Assembly (NCBI RefSeq): GCF_022095615.2
Contig: NZ_CP155559.1
Location: forward strand, 4,741,501 to 4,805,500
Origin: Bacillus thuringiensis
Lineage (GTDB): Bacteria; Bacillota; Bacilli; Bacillales; Bacillaceae_G
Reading direction: 5' to 3'
Length of the DNA: 64,000 nt
The first letter of the stretch is position 1; each line of letters starts with the position of its first letter. This document shows positions 18,073 to 27,600 of this stretch, in pieces. The notes below the pieces were generated by a model. That model worked only from the letters and a program-made list of their open reading frames with translations, was not told where the DNA came from and searched no databases. The translations under genes were made by a program, and so were the position numbers.

Positions 18073-19764
18073 ATGAGTTTTATTAGCATTCGAAAAAAAC
18101 TAATGTTCATGATGGGAACGATTTGCGCTTTATTTGGCATCGCCTTAGCTTTTATTTTATTCTTTACCATGGATCAATCTCGTCAAGCTGAAGCATTACA
18201 AAAAGAAATTTCCCCTCTGGCAACAGAATTGAAAGAGCGTGGGGACGCTTATCAAGTACAGCTCTCTGCTTTAAGAGGTTATTTATTACAACATGATCAA
18301 GTTGAATTAGACAAATTTAATGAGATGAGTAAACGTCTGGAGGATTCAAAAGATAAACTTCTTTCTAATCCAAATGTTTCTCAGTCCATGAAAAATACAA
18401 TGGAATCAGGATCCACTTGGAGAAAATTTATTGAAGAAAAAGTTTTCACTCTTGCAAAAGAACAAAAGTGGGAAGAGGCTTTACAAGTAGCTTATGCAGA
18501 AAATGGTACTGTTTATAAAGTAATTGGTGACTTCACAAATTACAGTAACGAACAAGCCAAGTTACGTGATCAATCTATCGAAAAAATTGATCAATCTTCG
18601 CTACAAATTGAATATGTTGTCTTCTTATCACTTGTTATTTGTATTATCGTAGCTATCACTGTTGCATGGTGGTTCTCTGGTAAACTTGTTAAACCAATTC
18701 AACAAATTGATAGTAAGCTAAAAGAATTATCATCTCAAGAAGGTGACTTAACAGCCCGCCTACAAGTAAATAGTAATGATGAAATTGGTACGATCGCAAC
18801 ATCATTTAATAAAATGTTAGAAAACCTACAACATATTATCAATCGTGTTCAAAAAACATCTGTGGAAGTGCAAAACGCTTCTGAAAATATGCTAGAAAAG
18901 ACGAATATATCACGCGAGGCAACAATAAAAGTTCAGAGCTCGATGTCTAGCTTAAATGCAAATATTCAATCACAAGCCTCTAGTATGGAAGAAAGCTCAA
19001 CTGCAATGGACGATATGGCAGTAAGCGTTCAGCGTATTGCTGAATCTGCCACATCTGTAACTGAGCTTGCTGTAGTTACATCTGAACAAGCTAACGACGG
19101 AAGTACTGTTATTCAAAAATCCGTTTCACAAATGACAACGATACACGACGCGGTAAATGCTACGTCAGAAGTGGTCGAACGTCTAATCACTCACACGAAA
19201 TATATTGATACAGCTGTACAATCTATTTCTAATATCGCAGAGCAAACAAACTTACTTGCTTTAAATGCATCTATCGAAGCAGCTCGTGCTGGCGAACAAG
19301 GAAAAGGTTTCGCTGTCGTAGCTGACGAAGTTCGAAAACTTGCAGAACAATCTAAAACAGCAGCAACAGATATTAACCAATTACTACATCAAATTCAACA
19401 AGACACTGAAACTGCGAGCTCTATGATGTCACAAGGTCGTTCTGAGGCATTTGAAGGCATTCATGTCATTCGTGAAGCTGGCAATTCTTTCACAACGATT
19501 GTAGAACAAGTAAATAAAGTATCTACTCAAATGCAAGACATCTCAGCAACTGCTGAGGAAATGGCTGCAAGCGCTGAAGAAATGAACGCTTCACTGAATA
19601 ACATCGCTTCTATTTCGACTGAAGTATCTAGTGAAACAGCGGCAACAGCACACTCTGCTGAGCAAAAAGTCATTACGATGAATGAGATGACACAAACCGC
19701 TAGACAAATGAAACAAACAGTTGAAGAATTAGATCAACTCGTATCTCATTTTAAAACTGAATAG
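18073..19764 (+). CDS. Methyl-accepting chemotaxis protein (tandem copy 2)
   Basis: This 563-residue receptor has the same layout as its neighbour: TM1 (residues 10-30), helical sensor (35-178), TM2 near 183-203 ([16 protein letters not shown]), HAMP, and an MA domain with tip [20 protein letters not shown]. The signalling halves are nearly identical, while the sensor halves have diverged, as expected after a tandem duplication followed by a change of ligand range. CAAAGGAGG lies 10 bases before the ATG. It has its own terminator at 19772-19805. Confidence 0.95.
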   Translation: MSFISIRKKLMFMMGTICALFGIALAFILFFTMDQSRQAEALQKEISPLATELKERGDAYQVQLSALRGYLLQHDQVELDKFNEMSKRLEDSKDKLLSNPNVSQSMKNTMESGSTWRKFIEEKVFTLAKEQKWEEALQVAYAENGTVYKVIGDFTNYSNEQAKLRDQSIEKIDQSSLQIEYVVFLSLVICIIVAITVAWWFSGKLVKPIQQIDSKLKELSSQEGDLTARLQVNSNDEIGTIATSFNKMLENLQHIINRVQKTSVEVQNASENMLEKTNISREATIKVQSSMSSLNANIQSQASSMEESSTAMDDMAVSVQRIAESATSVTELAVVTSEQANDGSTVIQKSVSQMTTIHDAVNATSEVVERLITHTKYIDTAVQSISNIAEQTNLLALNASIEAARAGEQGKGFAVVADEVRKLAEQSKTAATDINQLLHQIQQDTETASSMMSQGRSEAFEGIHVIREAGNSFTTIVEQVNKVSTQMQDISATAEEMAASAEEMNASLNNIASISTEVSSETAATAHSAEQKVITMNEMTQTARQMKQTVEELDQLVSHFKTE

Positions 19765-19771
19765 ACATTCC

Positions 19772-19805
19772 AAAAAGATTCCTCTTCCAAAAGGGATCTT
19801 TTTTT
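19772..19805 (+). terminator. Terminator after second chemoreceptor
   Basis: Stem AAAAAGATTCC/GGGATCTTTTT with a T-run. Confidence 0.75.
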
Positions 19806-19839
19806 GAGCTCATTTCCTGCACATTATGTACATTTCCGT

Positions 19840-19859
19840 TATAATGAGAATCGATATCA
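19840..19859 (+). promoter_or_regulatory. -10 box overlapping a Fur-like dyad
   Basis: TATAAT (19840-19845) runs into TGAGAATCGATATCA (19845-19859), which matches the 7-1-7 Fur dyad at 11 of 14 positions. It lies 25 bases before the SufT-like gene. Iron control would fit an Fe-S assembly gene, but the match is imperfect. Confidence 0.4.
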
Positions 19860-19883
19860 TTAATTATGCAGGGGGTGCTACAC

Positions 19884-20201
19884 ATGTCACAACAAGCATT
19901 TGAAGAAAAGTTATATACAAACTTAGAAGCTGTTATTGACCCTGAACTAGGTGTTGATATTATCAACCTTGGATTAGTTTATGACGTTACAGCAGATGAA
20001 AATAATAATGCTGTCATTACAATGACGATGACTTCTATCGGTTGTCCAATGGCTGGGCAAATTGTATCAGACGTTAAAAAAGTATTATCAACGAATGTAC
20101 CTGAAGTCAATGAAATAGAAGTAAATGTCGTTTGGAATCCGCCCTGGTCTAAAGAACGCATGTCACGTATGGCGAAAATCGCATTAGGTATTCGCGACTA
20201 A
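19884..20201 (+). CDS. SufT/YitW-type metal-sulfur cluster assembly factor (DUF59/MIP18)
   Basis: The 105-residue protein is a single MIP18-like domain: the DPELGVDIINLGLVYDV segment and the conserved cysteine in TSIGCPMAGQI (about residue 52) are diagnostic. Family members help mature Fe-S proteins. The start at 19884 has AGGGGGTG 7 bases upstream; an ATG at 19866 has none. It is monocistronic with a perfect terminator, and a Fur-like dyad overlaps its promoter. Confidence 0.92.
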   Translation: MSQQAFEEKLYTNLEAVIDPELGVDIINLGLVYDVTADENNNAVITMTMTSIGCPMAGQIVSDVKKVLSTNVPEVNEIEVNVVWNPPWSKERMSRMAKIALGIRD

Positions 20202-20208
20202 ATAGAAA

Positions 20209-20247
20209 GAGCTCTAACAATATAATATTGTTAGAGCTCTTTTTTTC
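20209..20247. terminator. Strong terminator, 16-bp perfect stem
   Basis: The stem begins AGAGCTCTAACAATAT; a T-run follows on the plus strand. It lies between the convergent SufT-like and protease genes. Confidence 0.9.
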
Positions 20248-20279
20248 CGCTAGGTACATGTAATGATTGAAGTTTCGCC

Positions 20280-21929
20280 TTATTTTACGCCTACTGCATC
20301 ATAAGCTTTCGTAACAGCTTGTACAGCCTTAGAGTTTTTACCATATAAATCTTCAGCTGACTGCAGAGCAGCTTGACGCATCATCTTAAAGTCAGAGTTT
20401 GCAGTTAAATATTTCGTAAGAGCACGGTAATAAATTTTTTCTGTCGCTTCGCGGCCTACTCCAGTTACTTTCACGCCGTAATGCTCGCCGCCATCAGATA
20501 CTAAGTATGCAGCTTTATTGTTAATACTACTGTTAATATGAACGCCGCCATTATCAGCTGTTCCAGTGTAGCGTTTATTGTAATGATCTGGGTAACCTTC
20601 ACCTGGCTTTAATGGATTTGGAATAGATGCTGGATCTTTCAGAGAACGAAGTGCATCACCAGGTTTCCCAGGTGTATAAATGTCAGCACCTAAATCCCAG
20701 CTCTTCTTCTCAACCATGACACCCATAATATCAGATAACGATTCATTTAACGCACCTGACTCATTTTTATAAACAAGATTTGCTGTATGTTCAGTTACAG
20801 CATGCGTTAATTCGTGACCGATAACATCAAGCCCAGCAGATAATGGAATGAATGTTTTACCATCGCCATCACCATACATCATTTGTACACCGTTCCAAGC
20901 TGCGTTATTCCAGCTTTCTCCAACGTGAACAGTCGAAATAAGCTTCGCACCTTTATCATCGAAAGAGTTACGATTAAACGTCTTTTTGTAGTAATCATAT
21001 ACTTTTCCTGCATTTACATGCGCATCGACTGCCGCTTTATCTTCGAAGAACTTAGATTTACTCTTCACTTCTTCTCCTGTATATCCAAGAATTTGCGAGA
21101 ATAAATTAAACCAGTTTTCGTCCATATTCTCCGCATCAAATGTATGGATACCTTGTCCTCGTTTACCATCAAATAAGTTGAATTCTCCTGTTTTCGTATC
21201 TTGAGCAATTTCAAATGATTGTCTACCGCCTAATACGCCGTAACCAAATCCTGTAATGTTATCTACAGCGTTATATTTCTCAATCACATTTCCATTCGTT
21301 GCATCAACAAAATAATGCCAATAGCCTGGAGCTGGTTTTGAAATCGATGCTTTAACTAAATAGGCAAGATAGTAGTTTCCATCTTTTTCATATACAAATA
21401 AATCTTTTTTCACACCGTCATAATTCTTTACTTTACCAACTTCTTTTTCAATATCTGCCTTTGCAATCGTTTCTGCTTGCTCTGCACTAATATTTGCAAA
21501 CGCAGGAATATTTTTATCATCTAAATTCGGAATAACTTGTCCGAAGAATGCTTTTACATTATTTTCTTTATCAAGTGTAACAGTTTGATCTGAACCATAC
21601 ACAGGAATGTTATTATGCTTCTCAACTAATTTCACGTGTGTTGTGCCAGATTCAGCGTCTTTTTCTTCCCCAACGATATTGAAGTGTTTATCAATATTCC
21701 CTGCTAATTTAAACATATCTTTCTTACTCTCTAAATATTGAAAGACCGTTTCTTTTTTATCTAGTCCTTCCGGTGCTTTCCATTCTTCACCTATGTATGC
21801 AGGTGTTTTAAACTCTTGATGATATTGAATTTTTTGTTCTTCCGCTTTCGTTGTCGTTGCTCCAAATGTTCCAAATCCCCCGGCTATAACAGTTAACGCT
21901 AATGCTGATGAAATGACTTGCTTTTTCAC
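20280..21929 (-). CDS. Bacillolysin-type neutral metalloprotease (M4, thermolysin family)
   Basis: This secreted zinc protease is made as a 549-residue pre-pro-enzyme. The GTG start (MKKQVISSALALTVIAGG) gives a clean signal peptide. An FTP and PepSY propeptide follows to about residue 230. The mature domain has HELTH at 372-376 with the third ligand in GALNESLSD and a late His in DNGGVHINSS. Longer in-frame starts up to 21965 lack a ribosome-binding site; GGGGAATG precedes the GTG. It is monocistronic. No PlcR-box-like sequence was found in the short upstream region. B. cereus has several such proteases, and I cannot tell which one this is. Confidence 0.93.
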   Translation of the reverse strand: MKKQVISSALALTVIAGGFGTFGATTTKAEEQKIQYHQEFKTPAYIGEEWKAPEGLDKKETVFQYLESKKDMFKLAGNIDKHFNIVGEEKDAESGTTHVKLVEKHNNIPVYGSDQTVTLDKENNVKAFFGQVIPNLDDKNIPAFANISAEQAETIAKADIEKEVGKVKNYDGVKKDLFVYEKDGNYYLAYLVKASISKPAPGYWHYFVDATNGNVIEKYNAVDNITGFGYGVLGGRQSFEIAQDTKTGEFNLFDGKRGQGIHTFDAENMDENWFNLFSQILGYTGEEVKSKSKFFEDKAAVDAHVNAGKVYDYYKKTFNRNSFDDKGAKLISTVHVGESWNNAAWNGVQMMYGDGDGKTFIPLSAGLDVIGHELTHAVTEHTANLVYKNESGALNESLSDIMGVMVEKKSWDLGADIYTPGKPGDALRSLKDPASIPNPLKPGEGYPDHYNKRYTGTADNGGVHINSSINNKAAYLVSDGGEHYGVKVTGVGREATEKIYYRALTKYLTANSDFKMMRQAALQSAEDLYGKNSKAVQAVTKAYDAVGVK

Positions 21930-22040
21930 TATAACATTCCCCATTCCCATAAAGATTTTTGACACTTTTATAAAATTCTGAATCTTTACCCTGATACCTC
22001 TTCCAAAAATTTGAGAAACATTTTTCAGATAATTCCACGC

Positions 22041-22077
22041 AAAAAGAGGACACCCTATCAGGTGTCCTCTTTTTTTA
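22041..22077 (-). terminator. Terminator after pirin gene
   Basis: Stem AAAAAGAGGACACC/GGTGTCCTCTTTTT; T-runs on both strands. Confidence 0.9.
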
Positions 22078-22088
22078 TAAACATTTTG

Positions 22089-22784
22089 TTATTTTTTTAG
22101 CTCAATTGCTAAATAGTGTGATTGCTCTTTCGCTTCAATATGAATATCTTCTTCTATTGCTTCTGCTGCATCACGCATAACAAGACTTTCCCCATTTATT
22201 ACACTACTTCCTTCAATTTGAACAAGATACAATTGACGGCCTTCTCGCACAGGAAAATGAATTTCTTTTCCGGCATCTAACGATAAAGAATATAAATTTG
22301 CATCTTGGTGAATACGAATTGGTGCCTCTCCTTCTACTGGAGATACCATATGGAACCATTCATTTTCACGCTTACTCCAATCAAATGTAAACTCACCATA
22401 GTTTGGTTTATGATCCGCACGATCTGGTAAAATCCAAATTTGTAATAAACGTAGTGTTTCATTTCCTAAATTATGCTCGCTATGAAATACACCCGTGCCA
22501 GCACTCATATATTGAACATGTCCTCGCTCAATTGTTCCGCGGTTCCCCATGCTATCCTCATGTGTTAAAGCACCATCTACAACGTACGAAATGATTTCCA
22601 TATCGCGATGCGGATGCATATCAAAACCAGTTTGCGGTGCTACTAGGTCATCATTAATTACACGCAATGCTCCAAAGTTCATGTTATTTGGGTTATAGTA
22701 ATTCGCAAATGAAAAATGAAAATGTGTATTTAGCCAACCGTGATTTGCTCTTCCCATATTTTTATGATCAACTTTTCTAAACAT
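22089..22784 (-). CDS. Pirin family protein (bicupin)
   Basis: The 231-residue protein is a two-domain cupin. The N-terminal pirin motif holds the metal ligands in HPHRDMEIISYV (two His, about residues 55-60) and in HSEHNLG with the following Glu region. Members such as YhhW act as quercetin 2,3-dioxygenases or as redox-linked regulators. The ATG at 22784 is preceded by GAGGTGA. It follows a MarR gene on the same strand by 51 bases, and the pair probably forms a small stress-responsive operon. Confidence 0.9.
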   Translation of the reverse strand: MFRKVDHKNMGRANHGWLNTHFHFSFANYYNPNNMNFGALRVINDDLVAPQTGFDMHPHRDMEIISYVVDGALTHEDSMGNRGTIERGHVQYMSAGTGVFHSEHNLGNETLRLLQIWILPDRADHKPNYGEFTFDWSKRENEWFHMVSPVEGEAPIRIHQDANLYSLSLDAGKEIHFPVREGRQLYLVQIEGSSVINGESLVMRDAAEAIEEDIHIEAKEQSHYLAIELKK

Positions 22785-22835
22785 ATCCTTCACCTCATAT
22801 TATCTCGAATCCAAGATTTATTTCAAAAATTTTTC

Positions 22836-23246
22836 TCACTGTAATTTTTTTAGTAATTGTAATAATTGATGTTGTTCTTCTACATTTAAATTTTGAAACT
22901 GCTCCGCTTGGAATGTTTCTTGAGGCGGGACGATTTCTTCATATAAAGCTTTTCCCTTTTCTGTTAACGAAATATATTTTGTAGTACCTTCTTGTTCACG
23001 ACGAATCCACTCTAGCTGCTCCATTTTATTTAAAAGCTGCGTGATATTTCCCTTCGTAACAAATAGTTTATTTCCAAGCTCTTGCTGCGTTAGACGATTA
23101 TGCCCTCCAACTTGAGCAAGTACATCAAACTGAGCAGCAGATACATTCCATTCTTTCAAATGCTGATTCGTCTCACGAATACTTTTGTTATAAAAACGTG
23201 ATAAACGAAACCATAATAGTAATCCAAGTCTATCTTCTGTTTTCAT
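22836..23246 (-). CDS. MarR-family transcriptional regulator
   Basis: This 136-residue protein has a winged helix: QFDVLAQVGGHNRLTQQELGNKLFVTKGNITQLLNKMEQ holds the recognition helix, and REQEGTTKYISLTEKG is the wing. MarR dimers repress genes for oxidant or drug response. GAGGTGATAG precedes the ATG. It is the first gene of the unit with pirin, so it probably regulates pirin and itself. It has no cysteine in the N-terminal helix, so it does not look like a thiol sensor of the OhrR kind. Confidence 0.92.
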   Translation of the reverse strand: MKTEDRLGLLLWFRLSRFYNKSIRETNQHLKEWNVSAAQFDVLAQVGGHNRLTQQELGNKLFVTKGNITQLLNKMEQLEWIRREQEGTTKYISLTEKGKALYEEIVPPQETFQAEQFQNLNVEEQHQLLQLLKKLQ

Positions 23247-23358
23247 TCTATCACCTCGCTCATTTCATACCATTAGTTTAGGACTAAACTTTATAAAAGT
23301 CAATTACTTACTTTTAGTAAATAACAAAGAAAGCACAGTGCTATTTCTCCACTATGCT

Positions 23359-23793
23359 TTACATTAACCTTCTACTTTTATATTCATCTAACTTCCTTTC
23401 CGCGAACTTCCTCGCATCTTTCTCAATCCATCTATCTTCGTACAATTCACTTCCAACATACAATACTTCGCTCTTATGCTGCATCGCATGGCGAAATTCA
23501 TGCAGTAGTGTTTTGAGCACTTGCTCATACTCTTCCCATATGCAAACGAAAATTAATTGTTTTTCTTTATGATAAAAACCACCTACTGGGAATAAAAATT
23601 CCTCTTCTTCTTCTCCTAATGATAGAAGCACATGATTCGCATCACACGTATCACAAAAAATAACTGGCGTTTTACATACTTCAATCAATGAAAACAAATC
23701 ATCTCTAAGCCTTTTGACATCCCAAGGAAGCTCCGAATCCAACACATACCAATTCTCCACCTGTTGATATACATTTTGAAACTGGAGTTCCAT
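23359..23793 (-). CDS. Putative HExxH zinc metalloprotein
   Basis: The 144-residue soluble protein contains LLHEFRHAMQH (about residues 96-106), an HExxH motif with downstream Glu-rich helix (ELYEDRWIEKDARKFAERK) that could give the third zinc ligand, as in gluzincins of the ImmA/IrrE or SprT-like kinds. A CDTCDANH stretch near residue 48 may add structure. It has no signal peptide, so it should act in the cytoplasm. Function is unknown; it stands alone. Confidence 0.75.
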   Translation of the reverse strand: MELQFQNVYQQVENWYVLDSELPWDVKRLRDDLFSLIEVCKTPVIFCDTCDANHVLLSLGEEEEEFLFPVGGFYHKEKQLIFVCIWEEYEQVLKTLLHEFRHAMQHKSEVLYVGSELYEDRWIEKDARKFAERKLDEYKSRRLM

Positions 23794-23890
23794 TTTTCTA
23801 TAATCCCCTTTCCAAACTCCTTTTCCTATATGTATGCCACAATCTGTAAAATATTAAACATACTCTTTCTCCTTTTGAAAAATGACAATA

Positions 23891-23923
23891 AAAAAAGAAT
23901 CTATGTCAGCATAGATTCTTTTT
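23891..23923. terminator. Terminator after the antiporter operon
   Basis: Stem AAAAAAGAATCTATG/CATAGATTCTTTTT with T-runs on both strands; it ends the khtTU operon on the minus strand. Confidence 0.85.
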
Positions 23924-23941
23924 CTACAATCATTGTTTTAT

Positions 23942-25141
23942 TCAGTTAGTCTTCGTATCCCACTTAAAGATTTTATTTAAAAATTTATATACATTCTTTG
24001 ACTCTTTCGTCAGAAGTGGACCTAAAATCGATAGTATAAGCACGTATAGTGCCGAGAATGGCTTTAGTACTGACATTAAACCACCGGCGATACCGATATT
24101 GGCCATAATGATGGAGAATTCTCCCCTTGAAACGATTGTTAATCCAATATTTGTTGACGCTTTATGAGATAATCCAGCTTGTCGCCCTGCAATCATACCT
24201 GCAACAAAGTTACCGATAATTGTAAGAAGGACAGCACCTAATGTTAACCATATCGCTCCGCCCAATGAGAACGGATCAATACTTAATCCGAAACTGAAGA
24301 AGAAAATAGCTCCGAAAAAGTCTCTAAATGGAACAACAAGATGTTCAATTCTGTCACTATGCTCTGTCTCAGAGAAAACTAATCCTAAAAGAAGTGCTCC
24401 AATTGCCTCGGCAACGTGAATTGTTTCTGAGAAACCTGCAATAAAGAATAACGAAGCAAATACCACAATAATGAAAATTTCATCTGAACTAATATTGAGC
24501 AATTTATTTAATAACGGTGTAGCCTTTCTAGCCACAATAAAGAATAGAAGCATGTATCCTAAAGCAATTCCAATTGAAGTGAGGGCACCTAAGAAGGAAG
24601 CATGATCCCCTAGAACTAAACCAGAAACAACTGATAAATATACAGCAAGGAATATATCTTCAAACATAATAATTCCTAAAATTAATTCGGTCTCATTATT
24701 ACCAGTTCTTCTTAAATCCACTAACACTTTAGCAACGATAGCACTAGAAGAAATCGTAATAATACCCGCGATAATTAAGATTTCTAGTAAAGGGAATCCC
24801 ATTATAAATCCGTATAATAATCCGAGTGAAAAGTTAATTAAAATATAAATCGTTCCACCAATCGCAATAGAACGTCCAGATTTAATTAGTTTTTTCATCG
24901 AAAACTCTAGTCCTAGATAGAACAGAAGGAACAGAACGCCAATCCGTCCAAGGAAGGAAATTACATTTGCACTTTCAATAAATTTGAAATCGATCACACC
25001 TATTGTCGGCGCATGTGGTCCCACTAACATCCCAAGAACAATTAGAAACGGAATTACTGAGAATTTAAACTTTCCAGCAATTACTGCCGCAATTGCAACT
25101 AATACTAACGCTGTACCAACTTCAAAAATTAACGTATCCAT
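23942..25141 (-). CDS. khtU: Monovalent cation:proton antiporter, KhtU-type (CPA2)
   Basis: The 399-residue protein has about 12 transmembrane helices of the KefB/CPA2 kind, with GPHAPTIGVIDF and FLLFYLGLEFSMKKLIKSGR early and the ISSSAIVAKVLVDL unwound-helix region. In B. subtilis KhtU is a K+/H+ antiporter gated by KhtT. Here the ATG directly abuts the stop codon of khtT (TAG-ATG), so they are coupled. It lacks the C-terminal TrkA-N domain of full-length Kef proteins, as expected where a separate KhtT is present. Confidence 0.9.
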   Translation of the reverse strand: MDTLIFEVGTALVLVAIAAVIAGKFKFSVIPFLIVLGMLVGPHAPTIGVIDFKFIESANVISFLGRIGVLFLLFYLGLEFSMKKLIKSGRSIAIGGTIYILINFSLGLLYGFIMGFPLLEILIIAGIITISSSAIVAKVLVDLRRTGNNETELILGIIMFEDIFLAVYLSVVSGLVLGDHASFLGALTSIGIALGYMLLFFIVARKATPLLNKLLNISSDEIFIIVVFASLFFIAGFSETIHVAEAIGALLLGLVFSETEHSDRIEHLVVPFRDFFGAIFFFSFGLSIDPFSLGGAIWLTLGAVLLTIIGNFVAGMIAGRQAGLSHKASTNIGLTIVSRGEFSIIMANIGIAGGLMSVLKPFSALYVLILSILGPLLTKESKNVYKFLNKIFKWDTKTN

Positions 25142-25639
25142 CTAGTCAGTCCCCCTATTCGAAAGTAACTCATTAATAATTTTTTTAATTTCTTCCCTCT
25201 CACCAGAAACTACAAGCATATCGCCTTCCTCAATTACCGTTTCTGGCCCTGGATTAAATAGCTTTTTCATATTCTTCTTCATAACTGCAATAATCGTTAC
25301 GCTATAGTTTTTCCTTATTTCAAGATCACCAATTGTTTTTCCGATTGATGGAGCTGCATTCTCTACTTTAAACCACTCAATCGCTAAACCTTCAAAGACC
25401 ATTTCAACATTTTCTAATGCTCTAGGCTTATATACCATTCCACCTAATATTGCTGCAATTTGTCTTGCCTCTGAGTCACGTAATGAAATACTTGAGATAC
25501 TTTCTTCATGGTCTGAATCAAAATGATACATTTCTCTACGCCCGTCATCATGAATGACAATTACCATCTTTTCGTTACCTTTCGTAACGATTTGAAATTT
25601 GTAACCAATACCCGGAAGTTCACTTTCTCTAATATTCAT
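25142..25639 (-). CDS. khtT: Antiporter regulatory subunit, KhtT-type (TrkA-C domain)
   Basis: The 165-residue protein has an N-terminal domain of about 75 residues beginning MNIRESELPGIGYKFQI and a C-terminal TrkA-C (RCK_C) domain (about residues 82-160, GKTIGDLEIRKNYSVTIIAV and GDMLVVSGEREEI). In B. subtilis KhtT binds c-di-AMP through this domain and controls KhtU. GGAGGAGC precedes the ATG at 25639; an upstream GTG is too close to it. It lies directly before khtU and 54 bases after a small ORF. Confidence 0.9.
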   Translation of the reverse strand: MNIRESELPGIGYKFQIVTKGNEKMVIVIHDDGRREMYHFDSDHEESISSISLRDSEARQIAAILGGMVYKPRALENVEMVFEGLAIEWFKVENAAPSIGKTIGDLEIRKNYSVTIIAVMKKNMKKLFNPGPETVIEEGDMLVVSGEREEIKKIINELLSNRGTD

Positions 25640-25693
25640 ATTTAGCTCCTCCACAACTTTTGTATTTGAATTTTCTGTTTTTCTGTCTTTTAT

Positions 25694-25867
25694 TCATCCA
25701 ATCAACTTTAGAAATTCTAACCATTCAGGATATCTGTGACTTGGAAATCTTTTATTGTAATAATAAGTGGCTCCTAAAAAGATACTGAAAGATGTAATGA
25801 TAAAAAATATATTACTTCTCATTTTCAAACTCTTAAGGCTTACTTTCAATAAAGTTTCTTCTTTCAA
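25694..25867 (-). CDS. Small membrane protein upstream of khtT, 57 residues
   Basis: The ORF starts with TTG at 25867 behind AGAGGGGAT. It has a basic N-terminal part (KVSLKSLKMR), one transmembrane helix (NIFFIITSFSIFLG) and a tail rich in Tyr and Arg. It lies 54 bases before khtT on the same strand, the position that khtS holds in the B. subtilis khtSTU operon, but I see no sequence basis to call it KhtS. It could be a small accessory subunit of the antiporter. Confidence 0.6.
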   Translation of the reverse strand: MKEETLLKVSLKSLKMRSNIFFIITSFSIFLGATYYYNKRFPSHRYPEWLEFLKLIG

Positions 25868-26048
25868 ATTATCCCCTCTTTTTCGTTTTACATTTAGTTT
25901 TTTAAAATGTAAATAATTCTAAAAATATTATGATGTAACATAATCATAACACAAAATACGTTTATGTAACATAATTTTTTAGAAAAATTGATTCTCATAT
26001 ATTTTTTGCATATAATTTTCTTATTACGAAAAAAAGGAAGTGTATTAT

Positions 26049-27482
26049 ATGGTTGATATCTTTAGCAGATTCCTTGAGGTAACGAATAATATTTTATGGT
26101 CATATATTCTTATTGCAATGCTAATCGGCTTCGGTCTTTATTTCTCTTTCAAATTAAAATTTGTCCAAATTACTCATTTTGGTGAGATGGTCGGTTTAAT
26201 TAGTAAAGGGTTTAATCGAAAAGAAAAAAAGAAAGATAGCATCTCTCCATTCCAAGCATTTTGCTTAAGTGCAGCAGCACGTATCGGTATCGGAAACTTA
26301 GCTGGTGTAGCATTAGCCATTTCAATGGGTGGACCCGGTGCAATATTTTGGATGTGGTTTATCGCAATTATCGGAGCAGCTACTAGTTTCGTAGAATGTA
26401 CGCTCGCGCAAATTTATAAAGTAAAAGATGGAAGCAGGTTCCGTGGTGGACCAGCATATTACATGGAAAAAGGATTAAACAAACGCTGGATGGGTGTTTG
26501 GTTTTCACTGCTTATCACAGTTGCGTACGGATTAATTTTCAATTCTGTACAAGCAAATACAGTAACAATAGCGTTTGAAAATGCTTTTGGACTAGAGCGA
26601 ACGATCGTAGGAGCTCTATTAGCTTTATTAGTTGCAGTTATTATTTTTGGTGGTATCAAGAGTATTTCACGTATTACAGAAATAATTGTTCCTCCAATGG
26701 CAATCATTTATATTGGTGTGGCTATTTTTGTTGTTATTAACAACTTCACTATGTTACCAAGTATTTTTACAGAAATTTTTAACAGTGCATTCGGCTTAGA
26801 CCAAGCCATCGCTGGTGGCATTGGAGCAGCAATCAAGTTCGGAATTCAGCGCGGTCTATTCGCGACAGAAGCAGGTATGGGTAGTTCTCCTAACGCAGCA
26901 GCAACATCAGATGTATCTCACCCAGTAAAACAAGGACTTGTTCAAGCATTAGGAGTTTTCGTAGACACATTCTTAGTATGTACATCAACAGCATTTATCG
27001 TATTATGTTCTGGACTTTACAAAGGAACAAATTTACAAGGTATTGAATTAACACAACAAGCATTAAGTTCACAAATCGGACCGTGGGCAAGCACTTTCTT
27101 AGCGATTATTATTTTCCTATTCGCATTCAGTTCTTTACTAGGGAACTACTATTATGGTGAAACAAATATCGCATTCATTAAAGAAAGCAAAACATGGTTA
27201 ATGATTTATCGCGTCGCAGTTGTCGGAATGGTATTCTTCGGATCAATCGCTGCCCTTCAAACAGTTTGGAGCTTAGCTGATTTATTCATGGGACTAATGG
27301 TATTCACAAACTTAATTGCCATCTCATTCCTTAGCAAATTCGCCTACGCAGCATTAGTAGACTATATTAAACAAAAGAAACAAGGAAAAGATCCTGTTTT
27401 CGTTGCAAGTTCTATCCCTGGCTTACAAAATACAGAGTGCTGGGATGGACAGGATGTAGAAGAAAAACAGAAGGCTGTATAA
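26049..27482 (+). CDS. Sodium:alanine/glycine symporter (AGCS family), copy 1
   Basis: The 477-residue protein has about 11 helices with AGCS signatures: FQAFCLSAAARIGIGNLAGVALA, FRGGPAYYMEKGLNKRWMG and FATEAGMGSSPNAAATSDVSHP. Family members import Ala, Gly or related amino acids with Na+. AAGGAAGTG lies before the ATG at 26049. It is one of three close paralogues here; the others lie at 34249 and 35995 on the minus strand. Copy 1 and the copy at 35995 are most alike. It has its own terminator. Confidence 0.93.
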   Translation: MVDIFSRFLEVTNNILWSYILIAMLIGFGLYFSFKLKFVQITHFGEMVGLISKGFNRKEKKKDSISPFQAFCLSAAARIGIGNLAGVALAISMGGPGAIFWMWFIAIIGAATSFVECTLAQIYKVKDGSRFRGGPAYYMEKGLNKRWMGVWFSLLITVAYGLIFNSVQANTVTIAFENAFGLERTIVGALLALLVAVIIFGGIKSISRITEIIVPPMAIIYIGVAIFVVINNFTMLPSIFTEIFNSAFGLDQAIAGGIGAAIKFGIQRGLFATEAGMGSSPNAAATSDVSHPVKQGLVQALGVFVDTFLVCTSTAFIVLCSGLYKGTNLQGIELTQQALSSQIGPWASTFLAIIIFLFAFSSLLGNYYYGETNIAFIKESKTWLMIYRVAVVGMVFFGSIAALQTVWSLADLFMGLMVFTNLIAISFLSKFAYAALVDYIKQKKQGKDPVFVASSIPGLQNTECWDGQDVEEKQKAV

Positions 27483-27512
27483 TAAATTAATAGCAGTAGC
27501 TATATATCAAAC

Positions 27513-27546
27513 AAAATCCCTATTACCTCACAGTAATAGGGATTTT
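27513..27546 (+). terminator. Terminator after alanine symporter copy 1
   Basis: Stem AAATCCCTATTAC/GTAATAGGGATTT followed by TTATTTA. Confidence 0.9.
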
Positions 27547-27600
27547 TATTTACAACAGTTCATAATTTGTTCAAATTAATTCCAGCAAAAGGGTTGATTT

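Noticed and set aside
21808..22053. ORF of 81 codons overlapping the start of the M4 protease gene
   Set aside because: Out-of-frame overlap with the signal peptide and the terminator of the pirin gene; the protease frame is supported by homology.
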